In this document: positions 9,561-18,135 of the stretch, piece by piece
How positions within the stretch are numbered: the first letter of the stretch is position 1
Layout: each line of letters starts with the position of its first letter
From: JBFKQC01 sp041627895
Lineage (GTDB): Bacteria > Pseudomonadota > Alphaproteobacteria > Rhodobacterales > Rhodobacteraceae
DNA length: 64,000 bases
Direction of reading: 5' to 3'
Assembly: GCA_041627895.1 (NCBI GenBank)
Contig: JBFKQC010000005.1
Location: forward strand, 34,634-98,633
Translations under genes and position numbers: made by a program
The notes under the pieces: generated by a model
The model's input: only the letters and a program-made list of their open reading frames with translations
Told to the model about the DNA's origin: nothing
Databases searched by the model: none

Positions 9561-10574
9561 TCACCGCCGGTAGTATTCGCGGAACCAGGCCACGAACCGG
9601 GCGATCCCCTCGCGGATGTCGGTTTCCGGGCGGTACCCCGTCAAGCGTTTCAGCAGGCTCGCATCGGCCCAGGTCGCCGGCACGTCGCCCTTCTGCATCT
9701 CCATGTAATTGCGGATCGCGGGCACACCCAGTTCCGCCTCGATGGCATCGACGAAATCCAAAAGCCGCACCTTCTCCGAATTGCCGATATTGACGATCCG
9801 GTAGGGCGCGACCGGCGACAGGCTGTCGCCGGGTTCGATCTTGTCCGCCGCGGCCGGGCGCTCGGGCACCGCGTCGATCAGCAGCCGGATGCCGCGCACC
9901 AGGTCATCGACATAGGTGAAGTCGCGGAACATCTCGCCGTGGTTGTAGATGTCGATCGGCCGGCCATCGAGGATCGCGTCGACGAACTTGAAAAGCGCCA
10001 TGTCGGGCCGCCCGAGCGGCCCGTAGACCGTGAAGAAGCGGAACATCGTCGTCGGCAGGTTCCAGAGATGGGCATAGGAATGCGCCATGCTCTCGTTGGC
10101 CTTCTTCGAGGCGGCGTAGAAGGTCAGCTGCGTGTCGGCCTTGTCGGTCTCGGCAAACGGTATCTTCTCGTTTGCGCCGTAGACCGACGAGGTCGAGGCC
10201 AGAAGCAGATGCGCGACGCCCAGCTCGCGTGCCGCTTCCAGCACGTTGAACGTGCCGACGATGTTGCTGTCGAGATAGGCACGCGGGTTTTCCAGGCTGT
10301 AGCGCACCCCGGCCTGCGCGGCGAGGTGCACGATCTCGTCGGGCGCAAAGCGATGCGCGACCTCGGCAAACGTGCCGTCCGCCTCCAGCAGCGCCTCGGT
10401 GGTGCTGAAGTTCGGCGATTGCAGCAGCTGCTGCTGCCGGTGTCGCTTGAGGTTGACGTCGTAATAGTCGGTCAGCGCGTCGTAGCCGTGGACGGCAAAG
10501 CCCTCTTTCAGCAATAGCGCGCTCAGGTGATAGCCGATGAACCCGGCGCTGCCCGTGACCAGGACTTTCCTCAT
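9561..10574 (-). CDS. UDP-glucuronate 4-epimerase-like NAD-dependent epimerase
   Basis: A 337-residue extended SDR. It has the NAD-binding TGSAGFIG at residues 7-14, the Ser of STSSVYG, the catalytic YAASK, and FTVYGPLGRPDMALFKF, which resembles UDP-glucuronate epimerases (LpsL/Cap1J type) more than GalE. ATG 10574 has GGGGAAG just upstream; the open frame extends much further upstream but without homology. It would make UDP-galacturonate for the polysaccharide. It is convergent with asnB, separated by 13 bases. The exact substrate is inferred from family resemblance. Confidence 0.82.
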   Translation of the reverse strand: MRKVLVTGSAGFIGYHLSALLLKEGFAVHGYDALTDYYDVNLKRHRQQQLLQSPNFSTTEALLEADGTFAEVAHRFAPDEIVHLAAQAGVRYSLENPRAYLDSNIVGTFNVLEAARELGVAHLLLASTSSVYGANEKIPFAETDKADTQLTFYAASKKANESMAHSYAHLWNLPTTMFRFFTVYGPLGRPDMALFKFVDAILDGRPIDIYNHGEMFRDFTYVDDLVRGIRLLIDAVPERPAAADKIEPGDSLSPVAPYRIVNIGNSEKVRLLDFVDAIEAELGVPAIRNYMEMQKGDVPATWADASLLKRLTGYRPETDIREGIARFVAWFREYYRR

Positions 10575-10645
10575 TTGCTTCCCCGGCGCTGTCGTTTCAC
10601 GTCCTGTCTTACGATGCTGGCGATGTCTGAAAAGGGCGGCGCGCG

Positions 10646-11800
10646 CTATTCGCGAGGAGGTGACGATTTTGTCGCAGCGTCTCGCGGTCGCGGGTCCAGC
10701 CCGGCCAGCGCCTCGCGGTAGGCGCCGATCACCAGGGCGACGTCGAATTCGGCCGCGATCTTCGCGCGGCCCGCGCGGCCCATCGCGGTGCGCTCGTCTG
10801 GATCCAGGCGCAGGAAAGCCTCGCAGGCATCGGCAAGCCCCGCCACGTCGCGCGGCGCGCAGACCAGGCCGGTGCGCCCGTGGTCCACGACGTCCCGGCA
10901 GCCTGGTATATCGGTCGCGATCAGCGGGCGCGCCATCGCTGCGGCCTCGATCAGCGCCCGCGGCGCGCCCTCGCGGTAGAACGAGGGCAACACGACGCAA
11001 TGTGCCGCGGCGATGGCGGGGCGGACGTCGGGGACGGTGCCGAGATACTCGATATCGCCGCCCCGAATCCATTCGGCCAGTTCGCCCGCCCCGACCGCGG
11101 CGCGGTCGCGCGGGTCATGCGCGCCAAGCAGCCGGAACCGCGCGCCGGGCCAGCGCGCGCGCACCGAACGGGCCGCGGCGGCGTATTCCGCCACGCCCTT
11201 CTCGCGCAGAAGCCGTGCGATCATCAGGAACACCGTGGCGTCGCCCGCCTGCGGCAGATCGGCCCCGGCAAAGCGCCGAAGGTCGATGCCCGAACCCGGC
11301 AGAACCCGGGTCTGATCGGGCCGGACGAGCCCTTGGGACAGGAACAAGTCGCAATCGTCGCGGTTCTGGAAGAACGCAACCGGCACATCGCGGAAGGCGC
11401 GGCGATAAAGCTGCCTGACGGCCGCCTGCAACGGCCCGGCAGATTGGAACGCGGTGCCGAGCCCGGTGACGTTCGGCAGGAACGGGACGCCGAGGGCGCG
11501 CGCGGCCAGAGCACCGTAGAGGTTGTTCTTGATGGTGAACCCCAGCACAGCGTCGGGCCGTTCTGCCCGGAACTGCCGGCGGAAACGGCGGATCAGTGCC
11601 AGGTCGGAAAGCGGGTTCAATCCCTTTGGCCGCATGTTCAGGTGCACGAAACGGCAACCGAGCGCCGTCAGGTCGGGCACGCTGTCATCGGCCGGTGCGA
11701 GGATCGTGACGGCGTGACCGTCGGCCAGAAGCGCCTCGACCAGCGGCCGGCGGAAATTCCAGATGTTCCACGCGGCATTCACCGTGATCACGATCTTCAT
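10646..11800 (-). CDS. Glycosyltransferase family 4
   Basis: A 384-residue GT-B glycosyltransferase. The N-terminus MKIVITVNAAWNIWNFRRPL and the segments FTIKNNLYG and PNVTGLGTAF are characteristic of the subgroup that contains PglA/WbtD/CapM-like N-acetylgalactosaminyl- or galacturonosyl-transferases. Donor-binding REGAPRALIEAAAMARPLIATD is present near residue 280. ATG 11800 is where homology starts; the frame is open a further 34 codons upstream. It probably shares a transcript with the epimerase gene downstream (71-base gap). Confidence 0.83.
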   Translation of the reverse strand: MKIVITVNAAWNIWNFRRPLVEALLADGHAVTILAPADDSVPDLTALGCRFVHLNMRPKGLNPLSDLALIRRFRRQFRAERPDAVLGFTIKNNLYGALAARALGVPFLPNVTGLGTAFQSAGPLQAAVRQLYRRAFRDVPVAFFQNRDDCDLFLSQGLVRPDQTRVLPGSGIDLRRFAGADLPQAGDATVFLMIARLLREKGVAEYAAAARSVRARWPGARFRLLGAHDPRDRAAVGAGELAEWIRGGDIEYLGTVPDVRPAIAAAHCVVLPSFYREGAPRALIEAAAMARPLIATDIPGCRDVVDHGRTGLVCAPRDVAGLADACEAFLRLDPDERTAMGRAGRAKIAAEFDVALVIGAYREALAGLDPRPRDAATKSSPPRE

Positions 11801-11953
11801 GCGCGTGTCCCGCGTCAGCCACCAGGCCCACCGGCGCAGCCCTTCGCGCCGCAACCGCTGGTAGCATCCCGGCAGTGACGCATCAACGCTGTGCAACGGC
11901 AAAGGGCGCGGGCCATGCCGGCGCCGCGCCCTTCCGCCAATCCCCGCGGCGGA

Positions 11954-14083
11954 TCAGGTCGCTATGATGAAGGCCAGCAACTGCTCGTAGCGCACGCCAT
12001 AGCGTTCGCCCCCCGCGCGCGCCGGCGTCACGATCGTGCCGTCCTCGTCGGTCACTTCCGGCTCGGCTTCCCAGGCGTCGTGGCAGAGGATGCCGTAGCT
12101 GTGCGCGTCCAGCCCCTCTGCGGCGAAGGCCGCGACCACGTCCTGCGCGACGATGCCCACGTGCAGCCGCGCCTCGTCGCCCTTCTCGGCCACAGCATCC
12201 TTCCAGCGATAGGCCCGTATCTTCTTCTTCAGGCGCTTGGCGACCGCCCGCTCGGTCCGGCTCAGCGCGCGGACATCCTGCTTTTCGCGTGCGTCCGAGG
12301 TCTGGATCGTGCCGTTCGCGGCAAAGATGTCCTGCACCCGGCCGCCGGCATAGCCGATGTCATAGGTGTTGTCGGCATTGGGCGCGAACGTCGCCGGATC
12401 GACGAACCAGCGGTCCACGGCGGCAGCGCCGAGCATCGTCTTGCCGGTGTTCGGGCGCAGCTTCAGGTTGCCGCTGATATCCTGCATCACGTCGCTGTAA
12501 AGCCCCGAGGCGTCGCTGCGGATGCGATGGTAGACTCCCGTCGTCGGCGCCCGGTTCTCGACGATGCCCGACCCGGGCAGGATGCGCACGCTCTCGGCCT
12601 CGGTCTTGATGTCGAAATTCGAGCCCGACCAGTACATGTAGACGTCGTCGGTATAGACGTCCTGCTCGTGCGCATTGGTGAAATTGGTGTCCGCGAACGC
12701 CAGCTTGCCCTGCACGAAGGGATAGCTGTGCATCGCGCGGAACGATCCGAGCGGCAGGCCCGACGCGTCCTGCGTCGTCCCGTCGAGGTATTTCACCCTG
12801 CCGTCGATGGTGACGCTGCCGAAGACCGCATCGGTGAACGAGCCGTTCGAATCGAGCTCCAGCAGCACGTCGGTGCCCGCGTCGCTGTCCAGGATGACGT
12901 TCTGGCCCAGGAGTTTCGCGCCGTTCGACAGATACACGCCGGCGCCGTCGTTCAGCTGGAACCAGGTGTTGACGAAGCGGAAATGCACGCCGTCCGACCA
13001 CAGCGCGCGCCCGCCCGCCTTGTCGCCGATATCGCCGTTCACGAAGTAGATCGCCGTTGTGTAGCTGCCGCCAAAGACCGCCTCGATACAGTTTCCGTCC
13101 GAATCGCCCATCGAGAACTTGTCGAAATAGACATAGGCCGTCTGGCCGCCGGCCGAGTAGGACAGGCGCAGGTTGTAGTCGGAAAAGCTGTTGATCTGGA
13201 TATTGGAGAACTTGCAGCGATAGGCGTTCAGCAGCAGCAAGCCCTTCTGGTTCTGGTTGCCGTCGCCATGCAGTGTCAGCCCCTCGACGCAGACATCGCG
13301 CGTGTCGACGCCGTCGTCGCCGATCTGCAGCGCGGGCAGCGCGCCGACGAACGGCACCAGCCCCGCGCCTGCCCCCTGGCCCGAATGCCGGTCCGCGCCG
13401 ACCAGCCGGATGTTGCGGTGCGGGTTGCCGGCGCCGGTGATCTTGACGTTGGCGCGGTACTGGCCCCTGGGAAAGACGACGTCGCCGCCGTCCGGGCCGA
13501 GTGCCGCAATCGCGGCATGGATCGCCGCGGTGTCGTCGGTCTGCCCGTCGCCCGCCGCACCGAGCGCACTGACGCTGATCCCGGCCGCGCCCGGCAGCGC
13601 ATAAAGCTTCAGTCCCCCGGCGGTGGCGAGATGATGGTCGCTCGCACCCGCCGCCGCGACCCTGTAGGCGAAATCGCCCTCGGCGACGTGCAGGATCGCC
13701 CCGACCTCGATCTGGTGGCCGCCGGCCGCTGCGGCATAGCTCAGCGCCTCGTCGGCCAGCAGCGCGCCGACCGAGGCGAATCCGGCTGCAAACCCGGCGT
13801 CCAGCGGCGACGCGACGCGTACGTCGTCGGCCAGGAACAGATCGGCGCCGCGCTCGGACACGACCGAGACCCGATACGCGCCGTCGACCAGGTAGCAGGG
13901 TGCGAAGAACCCGTTCGCGTCGGCGATCATCGGGTTGGCGGTGGTCAGCGTCAGCCCGGCATCCTGGTAGATCGGGCAAAGCGTATCCTTGCCGCTGGCA
14001 TAGATGTGCAGCCGCGCCCTCGGCGCCGGATCGCCATTGCCGTCACGCGCACGCTTCGCCGCCTCGATGTTCAATACACCCAT
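11954..14083 (-). CDS. Phage-tailspike-like beta-helix protein with C-terminal S74 intramolecular chaperone
   Basis: A 709-residue protein. Residues 1-110 look like a virion-attachment or receptor head. About residues 160-500 contain the pectate-lyase-like start VSALGAAGDGQTDDTAAIHAAI and repeated short strands typical of a right-handed beta-helix. The C-terminus is an endosialidase-type S74 chaperone domain starting at Ser596 (SDAREK), with Lys601 five residues later as in the self-cleaving Ser-Lys dyad. In phages, such proteins bind or degrade capsule and trimerise with the help of the released chaperone. ATG 14083 has AAGGAG seven bases upstream. There are no neighbouring phage structural genes. 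It may be a phage remnant or a domesticated polysaccharide depolymerase. Confidence 0.8.
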   Translation of the reverse strand: MGVLNIEAAKRARDGNGDPAPRARLHIYASGKDTLCPIYQDAGLTLTTANPMIADANGFFAPCYLVDGAYRVSVVSERGADLFLADDVRVASPLDAGFAAGFASVGALLADEALSYAAAAGGHQIEVGAILHVAEGDFAYRVAAAGASDHHLATAGGLKLYALPGAAGISVSALGAAGDGQTDDTAAIHAAIAALGPDGGDVVFPRGQYRANVKITGAGNPHRNIRLVGADRHSGQGAGAGLVPFVGALPALQIGDDGVDTRDVCVEGLTLHGDGNQNQKGLLLLNAYRCKFSNIQINSFSDYNLRLSYSAGGQTAYVYFDKFSMGDSDGNCIEAVFGGSYTTAIYFVNGDIGDKAGGRALWSDGVHFRFVNTWFQLNDGAGVYLSNGAKLLGQNVILDSDAGTDVLLELDSNGSFTDAVFGSVTIDGRVKYLDGTTQDASGLPLGSFRAMHSYPFVQGKLAFADTNFTNAHEQDVYTDDVYMYWSGSNFDIKTEAESVRILPGSGIVENRAPTTGVYHRIRSDASGLYSDVMQDISGNLKLRPNTGKTMLGAAAVDRWFVDPATFAPNADNTYDIGYAGGRVQDIFAANGTIQTSDAREKQDVRALSRTERAVAKRLKKKIRAYRWKDAVAEKGDEARLHVGIVAQDVVAAFAAEGLDAHSYGILCHDAWEAEPEVTDEDGTIVTPARAGGERYGVRYEQLLAFIIAT

Positions 14084-14380
14084 TCTACGTCTCCTTCTGG
14101 CCGCCGCAGACCGACGCCAACTTCGCGGTGAATTCTCCTGGTGAATGCGACCGCCCGCCGCTGTCCGGACATCTCGACACGGCGCAGGTCGTCGGGTGAG
14201 ATTCTCGCTCAAAGCATTCAGAAATCGTGAACGCAGAGTGCGCAGGCCCCGAAGCGTTAAGAATGCGTTAATGCCGGACGGGCCATTGAACCAGCCGCGG
14301 CCGCCGGAACCTGCGAAAGCAGCCGTCGTTCCGCGAACCATCGGGCTCGCGTCATTTCTCCATGGATCCGGCCGGCATGG
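14084..14380. other. Gap between tRNA-Thr and the tailspike-like gene
   Basis: This 297-base stretch has no supported gene. It presumably carries the tailspike promoter on the reverse strand. The only structure seen is a direct repeat of GCGTTAA at 14254-14260 and 14265-14271, an 11-base period. No obvious att-site duplicate of the tRNA 3' end is visible. Confidence 0.5.
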
Positions 14381-14453
14381 TGCCGGTCGAGGGACTCGAA
14401 CCCCCGACCCACTGATTACAAATCAGTTGCTCTACCAGCTGAGCTAGACCGGC
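14378..14453 (-). tRNA. tRNA-Thr (anticodon UGU)
   Basis: The reverse strand folds into a full cloverleaf: acceptor arm GCCGGTC/GACCGGC, D arm with AGCTCAGCTGGTAGAGC, anticodon stem ACTGA/TCAGT with loop TTTGTAA, and T arm GGGGGTTCGAGTCCCTC. The anticodon TGT lies at 14418-14420 on the plus strand as ACA and reads threonine codons ACA/ACG. The terminal CCA is encoded (14378-14380). It stands alone, with the tailspike-like gene immediately beyond its 3' end. Confidence 0.95.
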
Positions 14454-14494
14454 ACGTGCCCGGATGTACGCAACCGGACCCTTCGGCGCAAGGC

Positions 14495-14755
14495 TCACAT
14501 GCCCAGCGCCTCCTTGTACATCTCCAGCACCGCCTCTTCCTCGGCGATGTCGTCCTTGTCGCGCTTTCGCAGCGTGATGACCTTGCGCATCACGCGCGTG
14601 TCGTAGCCGCGCGCCTTGGCCTCCGCCATCACCTCTTTCTGCTGTTCGGCGATATCCTTCTTCTCGGCCTCCAGCCGCTCGAAGCGCTCGATGAACTGAC
14701 GCAGCTCGTCTGCGGTGACGCGATAGGACGTGTCGGGCGTGGCGATGTCGCTCAT
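14495..14755 (-). CDS. gapR: GapR-family nucleoid-associated protein (DUF2312)
   Basis: An 86-residue, highly charged, mostly helical coiled-coil protein with the DUF2312 pattern: YRVTADELRQFIERFERLEAEKKDIAEQQKEV, then AKARGYDTRVMRKVITLRK, ending MYKEALGM. In Caulobacter, GapR is a tetrameric clamp that binds overtwisted DNA ahead of polymerases and is needed for chromosome replication. Length and sequence match the family closely. The gene lies just upstream of tRNA-Thr on the same strand and diverges from a small membrane-protein gene. Confidence 0.9.
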   Translation of the reverse strand: MSDIATPDTSYRVTADELRQFIERFERLEAEKKDIAEQQKEVMAEAKARGYDTRVMRKVITLRKRDKDDIAEEEAVLEMYKEALGM

Positions 14756-14884
14756 TGGTCTTGCCTTCCGGTTCGGGGGGGATCGCCGCCCTGCCTAGCG
14801 CCACGCCCCGGCGCCTTCAAGGGGCCGCGCGCTTGCCCCGGCCGCGGCCATGCGTTAGGCGCGAACCAAGGCAGGAGGGATGCG

Positions 14885-15100
14885 ATGGAATGGCTGGTCT
14901 GGACCGGTGCGGCGGTGTCGCTTCTGGGGCTTCTGGGTCTTGTGTGGTGCATCCTGGTCGTCTTCCGGGCGCGCCGCTCCGGGCTGGACGATGCCGAGAT
15001 GCGCACCCGCCTCGCCCGGGTTATCCCGTTGAACCTCGGCGCGCTGTTCCTGTCGGTTATAGGGCTGATGATGGTCGTCGTCGGCGTGGTGCTGGCCTGA
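14885..15100 (+). CDS. Small two-helix membrane protein, unknown function
   Basis: A 71-residue protein with two hydrophobic segments (about residues 3-27, LVWTGAAVSLLGLLGLVWCILVV, and 48-70, LNLGALFLSVIGLMMVVVGVV) joined by a charged loop RARRSGLDDAEMRTRLARV. AGGAGG lies seven bases before the ATG. It resembles uncharacterised small membrane proteins common in Rhodobacteraceae. It is unrelated in sequence to its neighbours and no function can be assigned. Confidence 0.72.
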   Translation: MEWLVWTGAAVSLLGLLGLVWCILVVFRARRSGLDDAEMRTRLARVIPLNLGALFLSVIGLMMVVVGVVLA

Positions 15101-15292
15101 GGCACCGGGCCGCCGGGTGCCGAACACCGCACGGATCGCGAACGAAATCTTCGGCCACGAGACAATCCTGTGCGGGGCCGAGCCCACGAATAGAGCGAAC
15201 TGCGGCATATCCGGCCCGGATTGACGCGGAACAACGACCCCGAAAGACGAGACATGGCGCGGACCGCGCGCCGCGGCACCTGTTCCCGGCGG

Positions 15293-15820
15293 TCACCCCG
15301 GCTGGGGCGGATCGCGCTCGCCGCGGTCGAAGGCCTCCCAGCCCTCGCCCCCGAACACATCCACCCCGAGCTGCGCCAGAACATGCGGGAAATCGACCAT
15401 CACCCAGTTGTCCACGATCTTTCCGTCCACCACCTTCCAGAAATCCATATAGCGGATCTTGACCCGTTTTCCGGTCGCCGGAACGCCCATGAACGTGCCG
15501 CCATGCGTCGCCTCCTGCCGGCCGAAGGCAGCAGCCCATTCGCCCATGTAAAGCCGCGCCTCGTCGATGCAGACCTTGTCGTGAAACGCGGCTTGGAACG
15601 GGCGCTGCCAATTTTCCTGGAATTCGCGCAGCCCGTTCTTGGTGCCGCAGCCGGTATTGCCCATCCAGCGGAAGCTTTCGGCAAAGAAATCGCCGATATC
15701 CGCGATCCGGTGGTCGTTCAGCCCGTCGACCATCGCCTCGATCACCGCGCGGGTTTCCGCGGTCTTTGCGATGTCCGTGTCGCGGCTTAGAATGGCCTGT
15801 TCCGGCCTGGCTCCCTTCAT
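15293..15820 (-). CDS. SnoaL-like/ester-cyclase-type NTF2-fold protein
   Basis: A 175-residue soluble protein of the SnoaL-like polyketide-cyclase family (NTF2 fold). Typical features are IEAMVDGLNDHRIADIGDFFAESFRWMG at the N-terminus, the central HGGTFMGVPATGKRVKIRYMDFWKVVDGKIVDNWVMVD, and FPHVLAQLGVD. Proteins of this type are often annotated as ester cyclases; most have no proven substrate. It stands alone, with no partner gene pointing to a pathway. Confidence 0.75.
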   Translation of the reverse strand: MKGARPEQAILSRDTDIAKTAETRAVIEAMVDGLNDHRIADIGDFFAESFRWMGNTGCGTKNGLREFQENWQRPFQAAFHDKVCIDEARLYMGEWAAAFGRQEATHGGTFMGVPATGKRVKIRYMDFWKVVDGKIVDNWVMVDFPHVLAQLGVDVFGGEGWEAFDRGERDPPQPG

Positions 15821-16120
15821 CGCGGCGCTCCCCCTTTGTCACGCCGCAACAATGCGCGTCGCGCCGAGGCGCATCAAGACCCGCTGCTGCCGGGGATTGC
15901 TGCCGCGGGCGGCCGCACCTCGCCCGACGCCGCCGCCCCGCCCGATATCCAGGCGATCACCCGCCACTGGCCACGCCCGACAAAGCCCGAAGGGCGGCGG
16001 CGGGGAAGACATGCGCGCCGCAAGGCGCACCTTTTGGCCAGCGCCAAAACCGGGGCGGCACGGCCCGCGCTCCGCCCCTTCGCGGCCGGAATCGTCCCGT
16101 TGACGTCGCGGATTCGGCGT
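15821..16120. other. 300-base intergenic gap holding repeat copy D
   Basis: No gene is supported here. The left part is presumed upstream region of the reverse-strand SnoaL-like gene, and the right part follows the stop of the small coiled-coil gene. The middle, 15955-16031, holds one copy of the dispersed intergenic element described separately. Confidence 0.6.
15955..16031 (+). repeat. Dispersed intergenic element, copy D
   Basis: This copy begins GATCACCCGCC and contains GGCCACGCCCG. It has a first hairpin AGCCC-GAA-GGGCG and ends with a perfect stem GCGCC/GGCGC closed by a GCAA loop (16015-16028). It is the most diverged of the four copies but keeps both stems, with base pairs different from the other copies. 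It lies between two reverse-strand genes. Confidence 0.6.
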
Positions 16121-16333
16121 TCAGACCGGCATGTTGTCGAACAGGTCTTCGGCCTCGTCCTCCGCAAGTTCACGTTCGAAACGCCGATAGTCCGCGGGAA
16201 CCGGAAGGCCCATCGCCTCCAATTCGGCGATCTTTTCGCGCAATTGCTCCTGCAGAACGTGCCGATCCTCGGGCCGCCTGGCGATCTCGTCGAGGATCGC
16301 GCCAATCGCCGCCTTCAGGTCTTCGAATGCCAT
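16121..16333 (-). CDS. Small acidic helical protein, unknown function
   Basis: A 70-residue protein, mostly helical and heptad-like (LREKIAELEAMGLPVPADYRRFERELAEDEAEDLFDNMPV). GGGAGGA lies close before the ATG. It follows the DksA-like gene by 15 bases and probably shares its transcript. No family was recognised. The co-orientation and spacing make it a credible gene, perhaps functionally tied to the DksA-like factor. Confidence 0.65.
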   Translation of the reverse strand: MAFEDLKAAIGAILDEIARRPEDRHVLQEQLREKIAELEAMGLPVPADYRRFERELAEDEAEDLFDNMPV

Positions 16334-16348
16334 CGTCTTCCTCCCAGG

Positions 16349-16681
16349 CTATCCGCCCGGCCGGGCCCCAGCGCAGGTCCGGCAGAACGGGGTATAGGGT
16401 AACACATCGAGCCGTTCGGGCATTATCTCGTTGCCACATTTCACGCAGAATCCGTACTCGCCCGCGTCCATCCGGCCAAGTGCCGCCTGGATCATGCGGA
16501 TTTCCGCCTGACCGGAGGTGCCCATGCGCTCCAGCACTTCGTCCTCTTCCCGCTCGGTGGCCAGTTCCTCCCAGTCCTTCGACTGGTGCGAATCGAGTTC
16601 TTCCTCGATATCCTGCAACCGGTCTTCCAGTTCGGCCAGCCGATCCGTGAGTGCCTTGCGCCGCGCCTCGATGCTTGTCAT
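16349..16681 (-). CDS. DksA/TraR-family zinc-finger protein
   Basis: A 110-residue protein. An N-terminal coiled coil (about residues 1-65, RRKALTDRLAELEDRLQDIEEEL) is followed by a C-terminal C4 zinc finger CVKC...CRTC (about residues 79-103) typical of TraR/DksA RNA-polymerase secondary-channel factors. It is shorter than DksA proper (about 150 residues), so it is a TraR-like short form. ATG 16681 has AGGAGGT immediately upstream; the open frame upstream of it has no homology. It diverges from the persulfide dioxygenase gene, and a shared regulatory region lies between them. Confidence 0.85.
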   Translation of the reverse strand: MTSIEARRKALTDRLAELEDRLQDIEEELDSHQSKDWEELATEREEDEVLERMGTSGQAEIRMIQAALGRMDAGEYGFCVKCGNEIMPERLDVLPYTPFCRTCAGARPGG

Positions 16682-16735
16682 CCGTACCTCCTGGTTCGCG
16701 CTTTCCAAACTGACCGCGAGCATGTCCCGCCCGCC

Positions 16736-16749
16736 TTGATACAGGTCAA
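16736..16749. promoter_or_regulatory. FNR/CRP-type inverted repeat between DksA-like and persulfide dioxygenase genes
   Basis: TTGATACAGGTCAA differs from the FNR consensus TTGAT-N4-ATCAA at one position and also resembles the Dnr/NnrR half-site GTCAA. It lies 54 bases upstream of the DksA-like start and 77 bases upstream of the dioxygenase start, a usable place for control by oxygen or nitric oxide. The binding protein is inferred. Confidence 0.4.
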
Positions 16750-16826
16750 CACGGGAAAGGGATTGAAACACATGCAGAAAAGGCGATACGTTGCACCCCG
16801 TCAGCCCATCCCGAAAGGAGCACCCG

Positions 16827-17690
16827 ATGTCGCCAGAGGTCTCCGCATTCTTCGACCCTGATACCAACACCGTGTCATACGTAGTCCGCGATCCGGCCGG
16901 TAGGCAATGCGCGATCATCGATTCGGTCCTCGACTTCGACTATGCCAGCGGCCGCACCGACACCAAATCCGCCGACGCGGTCGTCGATTTCGTGGGCGAC
17001 AACGAGCTTGAAGTCGCCTGGATTCTCGAAACCCATGTCCACGCCGACCACCTGTCCGGCGCGCCCTACCTGCAGCAGCGCCTCGGAGGCAGGATCGGCA
17101 TCGGCGCCAAGATCACCGTGGTACAGGACGTCTTCGGCAAGGTGTTCAACGCCGGCACCGAGTTCCAGCGCGACGGATCGCAGTTCGACGCGCTGTTTTC
17201 CGAGGGCGACAGCTTCATGATCGGCCAGATGCGCGGCGACGTGCTGCACACGCCCGGCCACACACCGGCCTGCATGACCTATGTGATCGGCGACGCCGCC
17301 TTCGTGGGCGACACGCTGTTCCAGCCCGACTTCGGCACCGCGCGCTGCGATTTCCCGGGCGGCTCGGCGCGCGACCTTTATCGCTCGATCCAGAAAATCC
17401 TGGCACTTCCCGAAGAGACGCGGCTGTTCACCTGCCACGACTACAAGGCCCCCGGACGCGACGAGTTCGCCTGGGAATCCACGGTGCGCGAGCAAAGGGC
17501 GGGAAATGTCCATGTCGGCGCCGGCAAGGGCGAGGACGACTTCGTCGCGATGCGCGAGGCGCGCGATGCGACGCTCGCGATGCCCCGGCTGATCGTGCCG
17601 TCCCTGCAGGTGAACATGCGCGCGGGCCAGATGCCCGATGCCGAAGACAACGGCACCGTCTATCTGAAGGTGCCGGTAAACAAGCTTTGA
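16827..17690 (+). CDS. Persulfide dioxygenase-like MBL-fold hydrolase (ETHE1/Blh type)
   Basis: A 287-residue metallo-beta-lactamase-fold protein. The metal motif THVHADH (His70, His72, Asp74, His75), the segment VLHTPGHTPACMTYV and DTLFQPDFGTARCDFPGG are hallmarks of the glyoxalase-II-like sulfur dioxygenases ETHE1/Blh, which oxidise glutathione persulfide to sulfite using a mononuclear iron. AAAGGAG precedes the ATG. It heads a likely operon with two YeeE/YedE genes and a DUF442 gene, which matches known sulfide/persulfide detoxification clusters in rhizobia and roseobacters. Confidence 0.87.
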   Translation: MSPEVSAFFDPDTNTVSYVVRDPAGRQCAIIDSVLDFDYASGRTDTKSADAVVDFVGDNELEVAWILETHVHADHLSGAPYLQQRLGGRIGIGAKITVVQDVFGKVFNAGTEFQRDGSQFDALFSEGDSFMIGQMRGDVLHTPGHTPACMTYVIGDAAFVGDTLFQPDFGTARCDFPGGSARDLYRSIQKILALPEETRLFTCHDYKAPGRDEFAWESTVREQRAGNVHVGAGKGEDDFVAMREARDATLAMPRLIVPSLQVNMRAGQMPDAEDNGTVYLKVPVNKL

Positions 17691-17709
17691 CCGGACAAAG
17701 GCAAACGAC

Positions 17710-18135
17710 ATGCAACAGGACTGGATCTGGGGACTGGTCGGCGGCGGCCTGATCGGCACGGCGGCGGCGATCTATCTTTTGATCAACGGGCGCATCATGG
17801 GTGCGTCGGGAATACTCGGCGGCCTCGTCGACGGCAGCGAGGTCGCGCATTGGCGCGAGCGGCTGGCGTTTCTGGCGGGGCTTGTCCTGGTGCCGGCCCT
17901 GCTGGTGCCGATCTACACCGTGGTCGACACCCACCTGACGCCGAACCTCGCCGTCGTCGTGGCGGCCGGGCTGCTTGTCGGGGTTGGCACCCGGCTGGCC
18001 AATGGCTGCACCTCGGGGCACGGTGTCTGCGGGATTTCCCGGTTCTCGCTGCGCGGCATCGTCGCAACGGTGTTCTACCTGCTCGCCGGCGGCATCAGCG
18101 TGCTGCTGTTCAAGCACCTGCTGGGGGTGATCTGA
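17710..18135 (+). CDS. YeeE/YedE-family sulfur-compound transporter, first half
   Basis: A 141-residue membrane protein with four hydrophobic segments. The signature [24 protein letters not shown] is the cysteine-containing motif of YeeE/YedE (DUF395, PmpA-type) channels that pass thiosulfate or other sulfur species. Full-length YeeE carries two such units; here the second unit is encoded by the next gene. The start lies 19 bases after the dioxygenase stop, and the stop overlaps the next ATG by one base. Confidence 0.85.
   Translation: MQQDWIWGLVGGGLIGTAAAIYLLINGRIMGASGILGGLVDGSEVAHWRERLAFLAGLVLVPALLVPIYTVVDTHLTPNLAVVVAAGLLVGVGTRLANGCTSGHGVCGISRFSLRGIVATVFYLLAGGISVLLFKHLLGVI

Noticed and set aside
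12360..13979. 539-codon frame within the tailspike gene
   Set aside because: Arg-rich shifted reading of the tailspike gene; the S74 and beta-helix sequence is in the other frame.
14084..14453. Integrated-element boundary at tRNA-Thr
   Set aside because: No integrase gene and no duplicate of the tRNA 3' end were found within the window, so an att site cannot be claimed.
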